Assembly: GCA_963760125.1 (NCBI GenBank)
Contig: CAVXBV010000006.1
Location: forward strand, 62,001 to 126,000
DNA: 64,000 bases
Reading direction: 5' to 3'
Source of the DNA: RYN-111 sp963760125
GTDB lineage: Bacteria; Actinomycetota; Actinomycetes; Mycobacteriales; SCTD01
Both the position numbers and the translations under genes were made by a program. The notes beneath the pieces are model-generated. The model saw only the letters and a list, made by a program, of their open reading frames with translations, was not told the DNA's origin and did not search any database. This document shows, one piece after another, positions 52,377 to 60,625 of the stretch; within the stretch, counting starts at the first letter, position 1; each line of letters opens with the position of its first letter.

Positions 52377-54716
52377 GTGCGACGGACCTGGCCCCTGCTG
52401 ACGGCCATCGCGCTCGCCCTGATGTCGCTCGGGGCGGTCCTCACCGATGCCGCGGCCTCCTACCTGGTCCGGTTGGTGACCGCCCTCGTCGCCATCGGCC
52501 TCCTGGTCCGGCCGGGACCGCAGGCCACCCGACGGGCGCGGCACCTGTTCGCCGGCGCCCTCGGCATGGGGATCCTGTCCGGGGTCGCGGCGATGGCCCA
52601 CCTGGCGATCCACGGTGTCCCGAGCCCGCCGGGAGCCCTCGCGGACTGGCTCTACCTCAGTTACGCGCCGCTCGCGGTGGCCGGCCTGCTGGCCCTCCCC
52701 CGGACCTCGACCGAGGCGCCCTGGCTCTTCCGCGCGCTGGCCGACGTGACCGTGGCCGTCGGGTCGCTCGGCTTCGCTGTTGCGGGCCTGGCAGAGCGGA
52801 TGGTCGGCGACAGCCATAGCGACGGACGCGCCACCGTCGCCGCCGTCGCCTACCCGGTCCTCGCCGTCTTCGTCATGGGTGTGCTGCTGGCGGTGCTCCC
52901 GCGAGCCACGACACCGCTGCGGCCCTTCCTCCGCCTTGTCGGTGCCGGCTTCGGCCTGCTGATGACCGGTGACATCTGCTACGCGGTGGGGGTCCTCGAC
53001 GGGTGGTACACGCCGACGCACCCCGTGGTGCTGCTGATGCAGCTCGGCCTGGTGCTGCTCGCCCTGGCTCCCCTGCTGCCGGCGCCGGACGAGCGCCGCG
53101 TGGTCGTCACGCCCCCCGGCCACCTGGAGCTTGCGGCGCCCTACCTCCCGCTGCTCGTCGGCATCGGCGTGCTCGGCTACCTGGTCGCGCGCGACATCCC
53201 GGCGAGCCGCACCCGGCTGCTGATCAGCGGGGTGGTCGCCCTGGCCGTCGTGACGCGCCAGGTGCTGAACAACGCCGAGCAGGGCTGCGCCCTCGCTGCC
53301 CTGTCCGCCCGAGAGCAGGAGGCGAGCGCCCAGGCCCTGCGCGACCCGCTCACCGGCCTCGGGAACCGCACCCAGCTGCACCGGGTGCTCGACGCCCTGC
53401 TCGAGTCCCCCACCCACGAACCGGTCGCCCTCGCGCTCCTGGACCTCAACGACTTCAAGGACATCAACGACACCCACGGGCACGACACCGGGGACGAGGT
53501 GCTGCGCGAGGTGGGGCTCCGGCTCCAGCTGGCGGCTCCGGTAGGTGCGCTCGTGGTGCGGCTAGGGGGCGACGAGTTCGCCGTGTGCCTGCGCGGCGGT
53601 GCGTCCCCGCGCCTGCTGGGCGATCGCATGGTCACGGCCCTGGGCACGCCCATCCGAGTCGGTCGTCGGGAGTTCGCCGTGACGGCGAGCATCGGCGTGG
53701 TGATCGCCGACTCGGGTGCTGCGACAGCCCTGTCGCACGTCGACGTGGCGATGTACGAGGCCAAGGCGGCCAAGGAGCCGCACCGGTCGGGAGTGGTGGT
53801 CCTGTCCGGTGCGTCCCGCGATGCGGCGGCCGCCCGCGTGCAGCTGCGCGACGACATCTCCCGTCCGGACCTCACGCAGTTCCACGTGGTGTACGAGCCC
53901 ATGGTCGACCTCGTCTCCGGCGCAGTCATCGGTGCCGAGGCGCTGCTGCGTTGGGACCACCCAGAACTCGGGGCGATCCCGCCGAGCGAGTTCATCCCGT
54001 TGGCCGAGTCGGTCGGAGCGATCCACGTCCTCGGTGAGCTCTGCCTCAGGACAGCGGTCCGGGACCTTGCCGGGTGGCTGACGGCCTCCGTGGAGCGGGG
54101 TGAGCCGCTGGTGGCGGCGTCCATCGGGGTCAACCTCAGCCCCCGCCAGCTCGGCCGACAGGGCTTGTGCGACCTGGTGCGCGAGGTCCTCGCCGACCAC
54201 GACCTGCCGGCCTCCCGCCTCGTCCTGGAGATCACCGAGCAGGCCCTGATGGACGACTGGGCCACCGCGGTCGAGGTGGTGCGGGAGCTCCGGGAGATCG
54301 GCGTCGGGGTCGCCGTCGACGACTTCGGCACCGGCTACTCCTCCCTGCGCTACCTCCGCCGGTTCGACACCAGCACGGTGAAGGTCGACCGGGAGTTCGT
54401 GCAGGCCCTTCCCGACGAGGCCCGGACCCGGGCGCTGGTGGCCAGCGTGATCGGCATGGCCCGGTCGCTCGACCTGCTCACCGTGGCCGAGGGCATCGAG
54501 ACCCTCGACCAGCTCCAGGTGGTCCGCGCCCTGGGCTGCCGGTTCGCACAGGGGTACCTGTTCGACCGGCCGATGCCTGCCGACGCCTTTGGCGCGCTCC
54601 TGGTGGGACGGCACCGCTACCCGCTGACCGGGCTCCCCGCCACCGTGGCCTTCGTCCCCCCGCCGCGCGTGATCGCTCCGAGCAGGGTTCCGGTCATCCC
54701 ACGGCAGCTCGGGTGA
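52377..54716 (+). CDS. Membrane GGDEF-EAL protein (c-di-GMP cyclase/phosphodiesterase)
   Basis: A 779-residue protein. Residues 1-310 form about eight to nine membrane helices of unknown input. GGDEF spans about 325-490 with DPLTGLGNR, a DLNDFKDIND metal site and an intact RLGGDEFAV. EAL runs from about 510 to 740 with AEALLRWDH, NLSPRQL, EITEQALM, DDFGTGYSSLRYL, KVDREFV, AEGIET and QGYLF, all intact. Both activities are therefore possible. GTG 52377, with CAGACT ending six bases upstream and no ribosome site. The last 23 bases overlap the convergent crcB gene. Confidence 0.93.
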   Translation: MRRTWPLLTAIALALMSLGAVLTDAAASYLVRLVTALVAIGLLVRPGPQATRRARHLFAGALGMGILSGVAAMAHLAIHGVPSPPGALADWLYLSYAPLAVAGLLALPRTSTEAPWLFRALADVTVAVGSLGFAVAGLAERMVGDSHSDGRATVAAVAYPVLAVFVMGVLLAVLPRATTPLRPFLRLVGAGFGLLMTGDICYAVGVLDGWYTPTHPVVLLMQLGLVLLALAPLLPAPDERRVVVTPPGHLELAAPYLPLLVGIGVLGYLVARDIPASRTRLLISGVVALAVVTRQVLNNAEQGCALAALSAREQEASAQALRDPLTGLGNRTQLHRVLDALLESPTHEPVALALLDLNDFKDINDTHGHDTGDEVLREVGLRLQLAAPVGALVVRLGGDEFAVCLRGGASPRLLGDRMVTALGTPIRVGRREFAVTASIGVVIADSGAATALSHVDVAMYEAKAAKEPHRSGVVVLSGASRDAAAARVQLRDDISRPDLTQFHVVYEPMVDLVSGAVIGAEALLRWDHPELGAIPPSEFIPLAESVGAIHVLGELCLRTAVRDLAGWLTASVERGEPLVAASIGVNLSPRQLGRQGLCDLVREVLADHDLPASRLVLEITEQALMDDWATAVEVVRELREIGVGVAVDDFGTGYSSLRYLRRFDTSTVKVDREFVQALPDEARTRALVASVIGMARSLDLLTVAEGIETLDQLQVVRALGCRFAQGYLFDRPMPADAFGALLVGRHRYPLTGLPATVAFVPPPRVIAPSRVPVIPRQLG

Positions 54717-55011
54717 GCGCCGCAGCAGCCACGCACAGCACGACCGTCGCGACGACGTAGCGGCGGCTGCTGCGCGCGTGGACGTCGAGGGCGACCTCCA
54801 CCGCGAAGGTGCTGAACGTCGTGAGGCCGCCGCAGAAACCGATCCCGACCAGCGCCAGGACGCTCGGTGAGGACTGGACCAGGGCGCCGAGCAGGCCGCT
54901 CCCGACGACGTTGACCGCCAACGTGGCCCGGCGGCCGGGCAGGGCCACCGCCACGAGGAAGCGCACCAGCGCACCCGCTGCGCCACCCACGGCGACCAGC
55001 AGGACCGTCAT
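54694..55011 (-). CDS. crcB: Fluoride channel subunit CrcB/Fluc (copy with intact Phe motif)
   Basis: A 105-residue four-helix Fluc subunit that exports fluoride across the membrane as a dual-topology dimer. GAAGALVRFLV, NVVGSGLLGALV and GIGFCGGLTTFSTFAVEV match the family; both Phe of TTFSTF are present. It pairs with the adjacent copy at 55008 by a four-base overlap (ATGA), so the two probably form a heterodimer. The 3' end overlaps the GGDEF-EAL gene. Confidence 0.93.
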   Translation of the reverse strand: MTVLLVAVGGAAGALVRFLVAVALPGRRATLAVNVVGSGLLGALVQSSPSVLALVGIGFCGGLTTFSTFAVEVALDVHARSSRRYVVATVVLCVAAAALTRAAVG

Positions 55012-55334
55012 CTGCCCAGACCGCAGCGGGCGGCGGCCGTCCCCAGCACGAGGGTGGCCACGAGGTAGGCGGCAGCGACCGGGAACGACGACGTGATCGT
55101 CTGCACGGCGAGCGCTGACGTCGTCGTGAAGCCGCCCAGCACGCCCGTTCCGACCACCGCACGGACCCGCTCCCCCGGCCGCGCGGCGACGAGGCGACCG
55201 AGCAGGAACGCCCCGACGACGTTGACGACCAGGGTGAGGAGCAGGTCCGGCCCAGCCAGGACCAGCAGGTAGCGCGCCACAGCACCCACCGCACCACCGG
55301 CGGCGACAGCGATCTGGAGACGGACGGCAGGCAC
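55008..55334 (-). CDS. crcB: Fluoride channel subunit CrcB/Fluc (copy lacking the Phe motif)
   Basis: A 108-residue Fluc paralogue, first gene of the pair. GAVGAVARYLLV and NVVGAFLLGRLV are conserved, but GVLGGFTTTSALAVQ has Thr and Leu where the partner has the two motif Phe. Fluc pores are lined by Phe from both subunits, so a heterodimer may have only one normal pore. GTG start. No fluoride riboswitch is seen in the short gap (12 bases) to the preceding gene. Confidence 0.9.
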   Translation of the reverse strand: MPAVRLQIAVAAGGAVGAVARYLLVLAGPDLLLTLVVNVVGAFLLGRLVAARPGERVRAVVGTGVLGGFTTTSALAVQTITSSFPVAAAYLVATLVLGTAAARCGLGR

Positions 55335-55346
55335 GCGCGCAGCCTG

Positions 55347-57185
55347 TCAGGTCGGGTCGGGGTCCTCCCGCACGCGGCGGGCCGCGTAACCCGCAGCGAG
55401 CGTGCCGGCGGCCAGCCAGGCGACGTCGGTGGCCAAGCCGGTCACCGGGAGAGCCGGGCCCGCCGGCGATGGCGGGACCGGCTGAGGAGCGGCCGGTGCG
55501 GGAGCCGCTGCGAGCCGGAAGGGCGCCGCGAGGACCAGCTCGACGTTGCGGTCCTCCACCTTGCCCCGACGCGCGTCCGTGCGCTCCTGCGGGTCGTTGG
55601 CCGCGAGCTCGCGGGCCAAGGAGGCGAGCGCGGTGGTGCTGTCCAGCTTCCCGCCGTACGCGAGAGGGGCTGCGGCGTCGATGACCGTGCCGAACAGCGA
55701 CAGCGTGCCGTCGTGGTTGTCGACCAGCTCGAGCAGCCGGGCCTGAGCGGGCCAGTCGACGTGGGCCGCGGTGTTCACCTCCCAGAACCCGCCCCCACCG
55801 GCACGGAGGTACGGCGTCACGCGGTTGACGTGCGTGTGGCCGTTGACCCAGGCGATCGCGTTCGGGTGGGCGAGCAGGACGTCGCGCACCGCCGGTCCCA
55901 GGACGCGCGGTCGCGGATCGTCGGGACCGATGATCTGGTTGGTCATGGAGCCGATCGTGTGGTGGCTGTAGACCACGACGTAGCTGTCCTTCGCCGCCTC
56001 GAGCTGTGCCGCGAGCCAGGCGAGCTGCGGCTGGTCGATGGAGCCGCTGCTCTCGCCGTTCGGGTTGACCGTGTCGAGCACGATGCCCAGCACGTGCGGG
56101 GCCATGACGAACGTGTAGTACGCGGTCCCCGCGGCGAGGTTGGACGACGTGTAGCCGTGCCCGAGCGGCACGCCACCGGTCGTGAAGTGCTCCTTGACCG
56201 TCTGCGTGCGGGTGATCACCTCGCGCGTGGGGTCAGCGGTCACCTGGCGCGCCGGCGCCGCCGCCAGGGCCGGCAGCACGCTCGGGTCGCCCGCGGCCAC
56301 GTCCTCCGGCGAGACGCCAGCGGGCAAGGACGTGATCTTCACCGGGCCGGTCGCAGCGTTGGACAGCTGGAACGACTGCGGGAAGTTGCCCTGCACCAGG
56401 CCGTCGTGGTTGCCGTAGCAGGTGTACCAGCGGCGCTTCAGGCCGTGCGCCTTGAACGGCCGGCGGGCGGCGTCGAGCAGCCCCTTGACGAGGGGGAAGC
56501 CGTGGTTCGCACGCAGCTCGTCGTCCTGCTTCCCGCTCGGCGTGCCGTCCGGGTGCCAGTAGTGGACGTCGTAGCTGGTGGGCTCTTGGTCGTGCACGCC
56601 CTCCCACTGCGAGGTGGACCCGCTGTCCGGCCGGACGGTCCCCCCGTCGAGCAGGTCGATCTGCCAGCGCAGCTCGTTGTGCTGGCAGTTGTCGGTGTTG
56701 TCACCGGTGCACATCACGAAGTCGAGGGTCCGCCCCGCGACCGGCCCGCGCCCGACCTGCTCGACGGCGGCGATGATCCGGTCGGCCACCTGGGTCGTGA
56801 GCATCTCGTGCGGCCGGTACGCCGCCCCGAAGATCAACGGCGACCCGGGCCCGTCGTTGTAGCGGTCCAGGAACTCCACGCGTGCGGGCGACTGCGCATC
56901 GACGACGTGGATGTCGGTCAGGTGGGCAAAGGCGACCAGGGCCGTACGACGGCCGGCGCGACCCGCCTGAGCCCGCGTGCCGAGGTCCTCCCGGACGGTG
57001 TGCGGCTCACCGGGACCCGCCAGGAGGCGGACGTAACCACCCGCGCCCGCAGGGCCGCGCACGACGGTCGACGCGAGCGTCGCCGTGGGCGCAGGAGCCG
57101 CTGCGCGCGCGGAGCGGGTGGGGAAGAACGTCACCGCTCCGGCGACCGCGGCGCCCTGCAGAGCAGTCCTGCGTGTGATGTCCAT
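55347..57185 (-). CDS. Tat-exported, LPVTG-anchored metallophosphoesterase (TIGR03767 type)
   Basis: A 612-residue enzyme. The N-terminus MDITRRTALQGAAVAGA is a twin-arginine signal, mature start around residue 30. The calcineurin-like phosphoesterase has AHLTDIHVVD, MCTGDNTDN, CYGNHD, VVYSHHT and NGHTHVN, the five dinuclear metal blocks. A Pro/Ala spacer leads to LPVTG (579-583), a hydrophobic stretch and RRVRED, a cell-wall sorting signal. Length and order fit the TIGR03767 family. The substrate is unknown; a wall-linked phosphatase or phosphodiesterase is inferred. ATG preceded at six bases by GATCCT. Confidence 0.9.
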   Translation of the reverse strand: MDITRRTALQGAAVAGAVTFFPTRSARAAAPAPTATLASTVVRGPAGAGGYVRLLAGPGEPHTVREDLGTRAQAGRAGRRTALVAFAHLTDIHVVDAQSPARVEFLDRYNDGPGSPLIFGAAYRPHEMLTTQVADRIIAAVEQVGRGPVAGRTLDFVMCTGDNTDNCQHNELRWQIDLLDGGTVRPDSGSTSQWEGVHDQEPTSYDVHYWHPDGTPSGKQDDELRANHGFPLVKGLLDAARRPFKAHGLKRRWYTCYGNHDGLVQGNFPQSFQLSNAATGPVKITSLPAGVSPEDVAAGDPSVLPALAAAPARQVTADPTREVITRTQTVKEHFTTGGVPLGHGYTSSNLAAGTAYYTFVMAPHVLGIVLDTVNPNGESSGSIDQPQLAWLAAQLEAAKDSYVVVYSHHTIGSMTNQIIGPDDPRPRVLGPAVRDVLLAHPNAIAWVNGHTHVNRVTPYLRAGGGGFWEVNTAAHVDWPAQARLLELVDNHDGTLSLFGTVIDAAAPLAYGGKLDSTTALASLARELAANDPQERTDARRGKVEDRNVELVLAAPFRLAAAPAPAAPQPVPPSPAGPALPVTGLATDVAWLAAGTLAAGYAARRVREDPDPT

Positions 57186-57310
57186 GCGGACAGGATCGCA
57201 CCTGTGTGACCCTGTGCAGGGACGTGATCGACGAGACAGGTGTCAGACCCGTCCCCAACGGGGACGGTTGGGCTCAGGGCGCTCCACGCCCATCACCAAA
57301 AGGGGGACTC

Positions 57311-57700
57311 GTGAAGGACAACGTCGTGCTGCGCCTGCCGGCGCAAGGGGCGTACCTGTCGGTGTTGAGGACGGCCACGGCATCGCTGGCCTCCCGGCTC
57401 GACTTCACGCTCGACGACATCGAGGACCTGCGCATTGCCGTGGACGAGGCGTGCGCCATGCTGCTCAGCCAGGCCGTCGCCGGCGCCGAGCTCACGTGCT
57501 CCTTCGAGCTCATGACGGACGGGCTGTCCGTCTCCGTCTCGGTCCCCACCGTCGACGGCAAGGTCCCCTCGCGCGAGACGTTCGCCTGGACGGTACTGAC
57601 GGCGCTGGCCGGCGACGTGGACGCGTCGGTCGACGCCGACCAGGTGGTGACGATCTCGCTGCACAAACAGCGCCTGGACGACTCGGCTGTGGCGTCATGA
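57311..57700 (+). CDS. RsbW-like anti-sigma factor (GHKL kinase)
   Basis: A 129-residue GHKL ATPase-fold protein. LRIAVDEACAMLL is the N-box with Glu, typical of RsbW/SpoIIAB-type serine kinase/anti-sigma proteins, although the later G-boxes are weak and the C-terminus is short. GTG 57311 follows AGGGGGAC with two to four bases. Its ATGA overlap with the sigma gene at 57697 makes it the natural anti-sigma for that protein. No anti-anti-sigma (RsbV-like) gene is seen nearby. Confidence 0.85.
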   Translation: MKDNVVLRLPAQGAYLSVLRTATASLASRLDFTLDDIEDLRIAVDEACAMLLSQAVAGAELTCSFELMTDGLSVSVSVPTVDGKVPSRETFAWTVLTALAGDVDASVDADQVVTISLHKQRLDDSAVAS

Positions 57701-58593
57701 GCACCCCCTCCTCCGAGCTCACCCCCGTCCCGGAGCAGGTCGAAGCCGCCGACGCCGACGCGCTGGACCCAGACGTCATCGCCGCCACGGCGGACGTGGT
57801 GGCGGAGCTCGGCGACACACGCAAGGAGCGGATCGCCGCGGACCGCGCCCGGGCGCGCGTGATGTTCGCCGACCTCGCTGCCCTTCCGGCCGGTGACCCG
57901 AGGCGTGCGCGCCTGCGCGACGAGCTCGTCGAGATGCACCTGCCGCTCGTGGAGTACCTCGCCCGGCGCTTCCGCAACCGCGGCGAGCCCCTCGACGACC
58001 TGGTGCAGGTCGCCACGATCGGGCTCATCAAGAGCGTGGACCGCTTCGACCTCGAGCGGGCCGTCGAGTTCTCGACCTACGCGACCCCCACGATCGTGGG
58101 CGAGATCAAGCGGCACTTCCGCGACAAGGGCTGGGCCATCCGCGTGCCCCGTCGCCTGCAGGAGCTGAAGCTCTCGCTCACCAAGGCCACCGGCGAGCTG
58201 TCCCAGAAGAACGGGCGGGCCCCCACGGTCGCCGAGCTGGCCGGCCACCTGGGTCTGACCGAGGAGGAGATCCTCGAGGGGCTGGAGTCCGCCAACGCCT
58301 ACTCCGCCGTGTCCCTTGACGCCCCGGACGGCGGCGACGACGACAGCCCCGCCGTGGCCGACTCGCTCGGGATGGTCGACGAGGCGCTCGAGGGGGTCGA
58401 GGACCGCGAGTCCCTCAAGCCCCTGCTCGACAAGCTGCCGGCGCGGGAGAAGAAGATCCTCATGCTGCGCTTCTTCGGCGGCATGACCCAGTCGCAGATC
58501 GCGGGCGAGCTGGGCATCAGCCAGATGCACGTGTCCCGGCTGCTCGCCCGGACGCTGGCCCAGCTGCGCGTGGGCATGCTCGCCGAGGACTGA
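57697..58593 (+). CDS. SigB/SigF/SigG-subfamily sigma factor
   Basis: A 298-residue alternative sigma-70. Region 2 has LVEYLARRFRNRGEPLDDLVQVATIGLIKSVDRFDLERAVEFSTYATPTIVGEIKRHFRDKGW, the characteristic SigF/B signature. Region 3 has RVPRRLQELK, and region 4 has GGMTQSQIAGELGISQMHVSRLLARTL. An acidic 60-residue N-terminal extension precedes it. Such sigmas govern stress or developmental genes and are held by RsbW-type proteins; its neighbour at 57311 fits. Converges directly (no gap) on the gene at 58594. Confidence 0.94.
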   Translation: MSTPSSELTPVPEQVEAADADALDPDVIAATADVVAELGDTRKERIAADRARARVMFADLAALPAGDPRRARLRDELVEMHLPLVEYLARRFRNRGEPLDDLVQVATIGLIKSVDRFDLERAVEFSTYATPTIVGEIKRHFRDKGWAIRVPRRLQELKLSLTKATGELSQKNGRAPTVAELAGHLGLTEEEILEGLESANAYSAVSLDAPDGGDDDSPAVADSLGMVDEALEGVEDRESLKPLLDKLPAREKKILMLRFFGGMTQSQIAGELGISQMHVSRLLARTLAQLRVGMLAED

Positions 58594-58944
58594 CTACCGC
58601 TCGCGAAAGATCGCCCGCAGCTCAGGCGTCGCGAACAGGTAGAGCACCGTGACGGCCATCAGCAGGACGGGCAGGGCGGTGGGCCACGCTCCGCTCTGCA
58701 GGGCGGTGAGCCCGACCGGGAGCGGGATGACGTTCAGCACGACGGCGGGCGACCGGGCCCAGCGCTTGGCCAGGTCCACCGCGCGGGCGAGACCCAGCAG
58801 CAGCAGGCCGGTGACCACTGCCGCGCCAGCCTCGAGCAGCGCCGGACGCGAATCGCTGCTCACGGCGGCGTAGGCCACGCCCAGCGCGCCGAGCGCGACA
58901 CCCTCCAGAGCGAGCAGCAGCGCGAGCCGTCGGAGCAAGGTCAC
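58594..58944 (-). CDS. Small membrane protein, unknown function
   Basis: A 116-residue protein with about four membrane helices: LALLLALEGVALGALGVAYA, AGAAVVTGLLLLGLARAV, VLNVIPLPVGLTAL and LPVLLMAVTVLYLF. It has the look of DoxX/DUF4267-like small membrane proteins, but I cannot assign a family. The GTG at 58944 is six bases after TAGTCT on the minus strand; start codon and predicted transcription start coincide. Shares its promoter region with the lipid kinase gene. Confidence 0.6.
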   Translation of the reverse strand: MTLLRRLALLLALEGVALGALGVAYAAVSSDSRPALLEAGAAVVTGLLLLGLARAVDLAKRWARSPAVVLNVIPLPVGLTALQSGAWPTALPVLLMAVTVLYLFATPELRAIFRER

Positions 58945-58949
58945 GCCGG

Positions 58950-58956
58950 TAGACTA
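58950..58956. promoter_or_regulatory. Symmetric bidirectional -10 element
   Basis: TAGACTA holds TAGACT on the plus strand (58950-58955) and TAGTCT on the minus strand (58956-58951). Each ends exactly six bases before a start codon: ATG 58962 on plus, GTG 58944 on minus. The two predicted transcription starts are 18 bp apart. Confidence 0.65.
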
Positions 58957-58961
58957 GGTCG

Positions 58962-59879
58962 ATGCGCGCGCTCCTGGTGGTGAACCCCAAGGCCACGACG
59001 ACCTCGGCCCGCGCGCGCGACGTGCTCGCCCACGCGCTCGCCAGCGAGGTCAAGCTCGACGTCGTCGAGACGACCCATCGCGGCCACGCGACCCAGCTCG
59101 CGACCCAGGCCGCCGTGGACGGACTCGACGTCGTCGTCGCCCTCGGCGGCGACGGGACGGTCAACGAGGTCACGAACGGCCTGCTGCACGCCGGCCCCCA
59201 GGAGGGCCTGCCCGCGCTGGCCGTGGTGCCCGCCGGCAGCACGAACGTGTTCGCCCGCACGCTGGGCATGCCCAACAACCCGATCGAGGCCACCAGCCAG
59301 CTGCTCGAGGGGTTGCTGGAGAACCGGCGCCGGACCATCGGGCTCGGCCTGGCCGACGACCGCTGGTTCACCTTCAACGTCGGGCTGGGCCTGGACGCCG
59401 GCGCCGTCCGGCGCGTCGAGCGGTCCCGCGACAAGGGGCGACGGGCGACGCAGGGAAAGTACGTTCGCGCAGCCCTGCGCGAGTTCTACGTCGGCTCGCC
59501 CCGTACCAGCCCGGTCACGCTGGAACGGCCGGGAGCCGACCCTGTGGTGCTGGGGCTCGCCCTTGTCTGCAACACCGATCCGTGGACCTACCTGGGCGAC
59601 CGCCCGGTGAGTCCGTGCCCTGACGCCGGCTTCGACACCGGCCTGGACCTGTTCGGCCTGACGTCGATCCCGACGCTGCCGGTGCTGCGCCACCTCGCCC
59701 AGCTGCTCGTCTCCGGCCGCCGCCCCAAGGGCAAGCGCGTGGTCCTGCTGCACGACCTCGAGAGCTTCGTCCTGACGTCCGCTGAGCCCCTGCCGCTGCA
59801 GGTTGACGGCGACTACCTCGGTGACCGGGACCGGGTCGTGCTGACCGCGGTTCCCCACGCGCTCGACGTCGTCCTGTAA
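58962..59879 (+). CDS. Diacylglycerol kinase-family lipid kinase
   Basis: A 305-residue DagK/YegS-type kinase. LVVNPKATTTSARA begins the nucleotide domain; VVVALGGDGTVNEV is the GGDGT ATP motif; PAGSTNVFARTLG follows. The C-terminal beta-domain begins about 135. It phosphorylates diacylglycerol or a related lipid, using ATP, at the membrane surface. ATG directly after a symmetric -10, so leaderless. The 3' gap of 261 bases to whiB1 contains a CRP-type site. Confidence 0.9.
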   Translation: MRALLVVNPKATTTSARARDVLAHALASEVKLDVVETTHRGHATQLATQAAVDGLDVVVALGGDGTVNEVTNGLLHAGPQEGLPALAVVPAGSTNVFARTLGMPNNPIEATSQLLEGLLENRRRTIGLGLADDRWFTFNVGLGLDAGAVRRVERSRDKGRRATQGKYVRAALREFYVGSPRTSPVTLERPGADPVVLGLALVCNTDPWTYLGDRPVSPCPDAGFDTGLDLFGLTSIPTLPVLRHLAQLLVSGRRPKGKRVVLLHDLESFVLTSAEPLPLQVDGDYLGDRDRVVLTAVPHALDVVL

Positions 59880-59887
59880 CCCCTCCG

Positions 59888-59903
59888 GGTGACGGGCGTC
59901 ACA
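59888..59903. promoter_or_regulatory. CRP/FNR-type palindrome upstream of whiB1
   Basis: GTGA-N6-TCAC (59889-59902), extended to GGTGA-N6-TCACA, matches the CRP-family consensus. It lies 238 bases before the whiB1 ATG in the otherwise non-coding 59880-60140. M. tuberculosis whiB1 is controlled by the cAMP receptor protein, which makes this site credible. TAGAAC (60015-60020) could be the -10. The palindrome could also terminate the lipid kinase transcript. Confidence 0.5.
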
Positions 59904-60140
59904 CCGTGGGGTGACGGCAGCGACCTCGAGATCCGCCGACGTGACGAAGGCGACAGGGCACCCGTCGTTCACAGACCCGCGAAGCCTTGCCAGCATGCCC
60001 CGCGGGTGCTTGGGTAGAACCGCGTTCGGTGCTGGACCCCCCGGTCCGGCCCCGTCGTCCCACAGCTTCCGGCGCAGCCGCGCCGGACCCAACGCCGGGC
60101 GCGTCCCACGCGTCCGGCGAGCGTTGAGGAGTTGGACCGG

Positions 60141-60392
60141 ATGGATTGGCGCCAGCGCGCGCTCTGCCGCGAGCAGGACCCCGAGCTCTTCTTCCCCATC
60201 GGCACGACCGGCCCCGCTGCGGCCCAGGTCGACGAGGCCAAGGCGGTGTGCCGCCGCTGCGCGGTCGTCGAGCCCTGCCTCACCTGGGCCCTCGAGACCG
60301 GTCAGGACGCCGGCGTCTGGGGCGCCACGGACGAGGACGAGCGCCGCCTGCTCGTCCGCAGCGCGGCTCCCGCGCGCGTCCGCTCGGCCTGA
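60141..60392 (+). CDS. whiB1: WhiB1-like [4Fe-4S] transcription factor
   Basis: An 83-residue Wbl protein: MDWRQRALCREQDPELFFPIGTTG is diagnostic of WhiB1. Cys9, Cys37, Cys40 and Cys46 bind the cluster, GVWGATDEDERR is the G(V/I)WGG-like turn (here GVWGA), and the C-terminus is short and basic for DNA. Nitric-oxide-sensitive regulator essential in mycobacteria. ATG 60141 lies nine bases after GAGGAG. The whiB1-pdtaS pair is conserved in Mycobacterium. Confidence 0.94.
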   Translation: MDWRQRALCREQDPELFFPIGTTGPAAAQVDEAKAVCRRCAVVEPCLTWALETGQDAGVWGATDEDERRLLVRSAAPARVRSA

Positions 60393-60394
60393 GC

Positions 60395-60625
60395 GTGGCC
60401 GAGCAGTGGGTGCATCCCCCGGTCCTCGGCCGTGAGGCCCCGTCGACCACGGCCGCCCGGTGGCGCTTCCGCGTGCTGACAGGCGTCCTGCTCGCGATCA
60501 TCGGGGTGTTCGTCTTCGTGCTGTTCCTGAAGGTCGCGGGAATCACCGACGAGGACCCCGGTTTCGGGGTCGGGCTCAGTCCCGCCCGGACTCCGTCGGT
60601 GTCGGTGGTACCAGCGGCACGGTGA
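60395..60625 (+). CDS. Small single-TM protein after whiB1
   Basis: A 76-residue protein: a 30-residue N-terminus, a membrane helix VLTGVLLAIIGVFVFVLFL at about residues 28-46, then an acidic, Gly/Ser/Pro-rich tail. Codon third positions are almost all G/C in this frame, supporting real coding. GTG at 60395 is two bases after the whiB1 stop. The last 50 bases overlap the convergent pdtaS gene. No family recognised. Confidence 0.55.
   Translation: MAEQWVHPPVLGREAPSTTAARWRFRVLTGVLLAIIGVFVFVLFLKVAGITDEDPGFGVGLSPARTPSVSVVPAAR

Noticed and set aside
55335..55346. Fluoride riboswitch before the crcB pair
   Set aside because: Only 12 bases separate crcB from the previous gene's end, so a riboswitch of about 60 bases would have to lie inside coding sequence.
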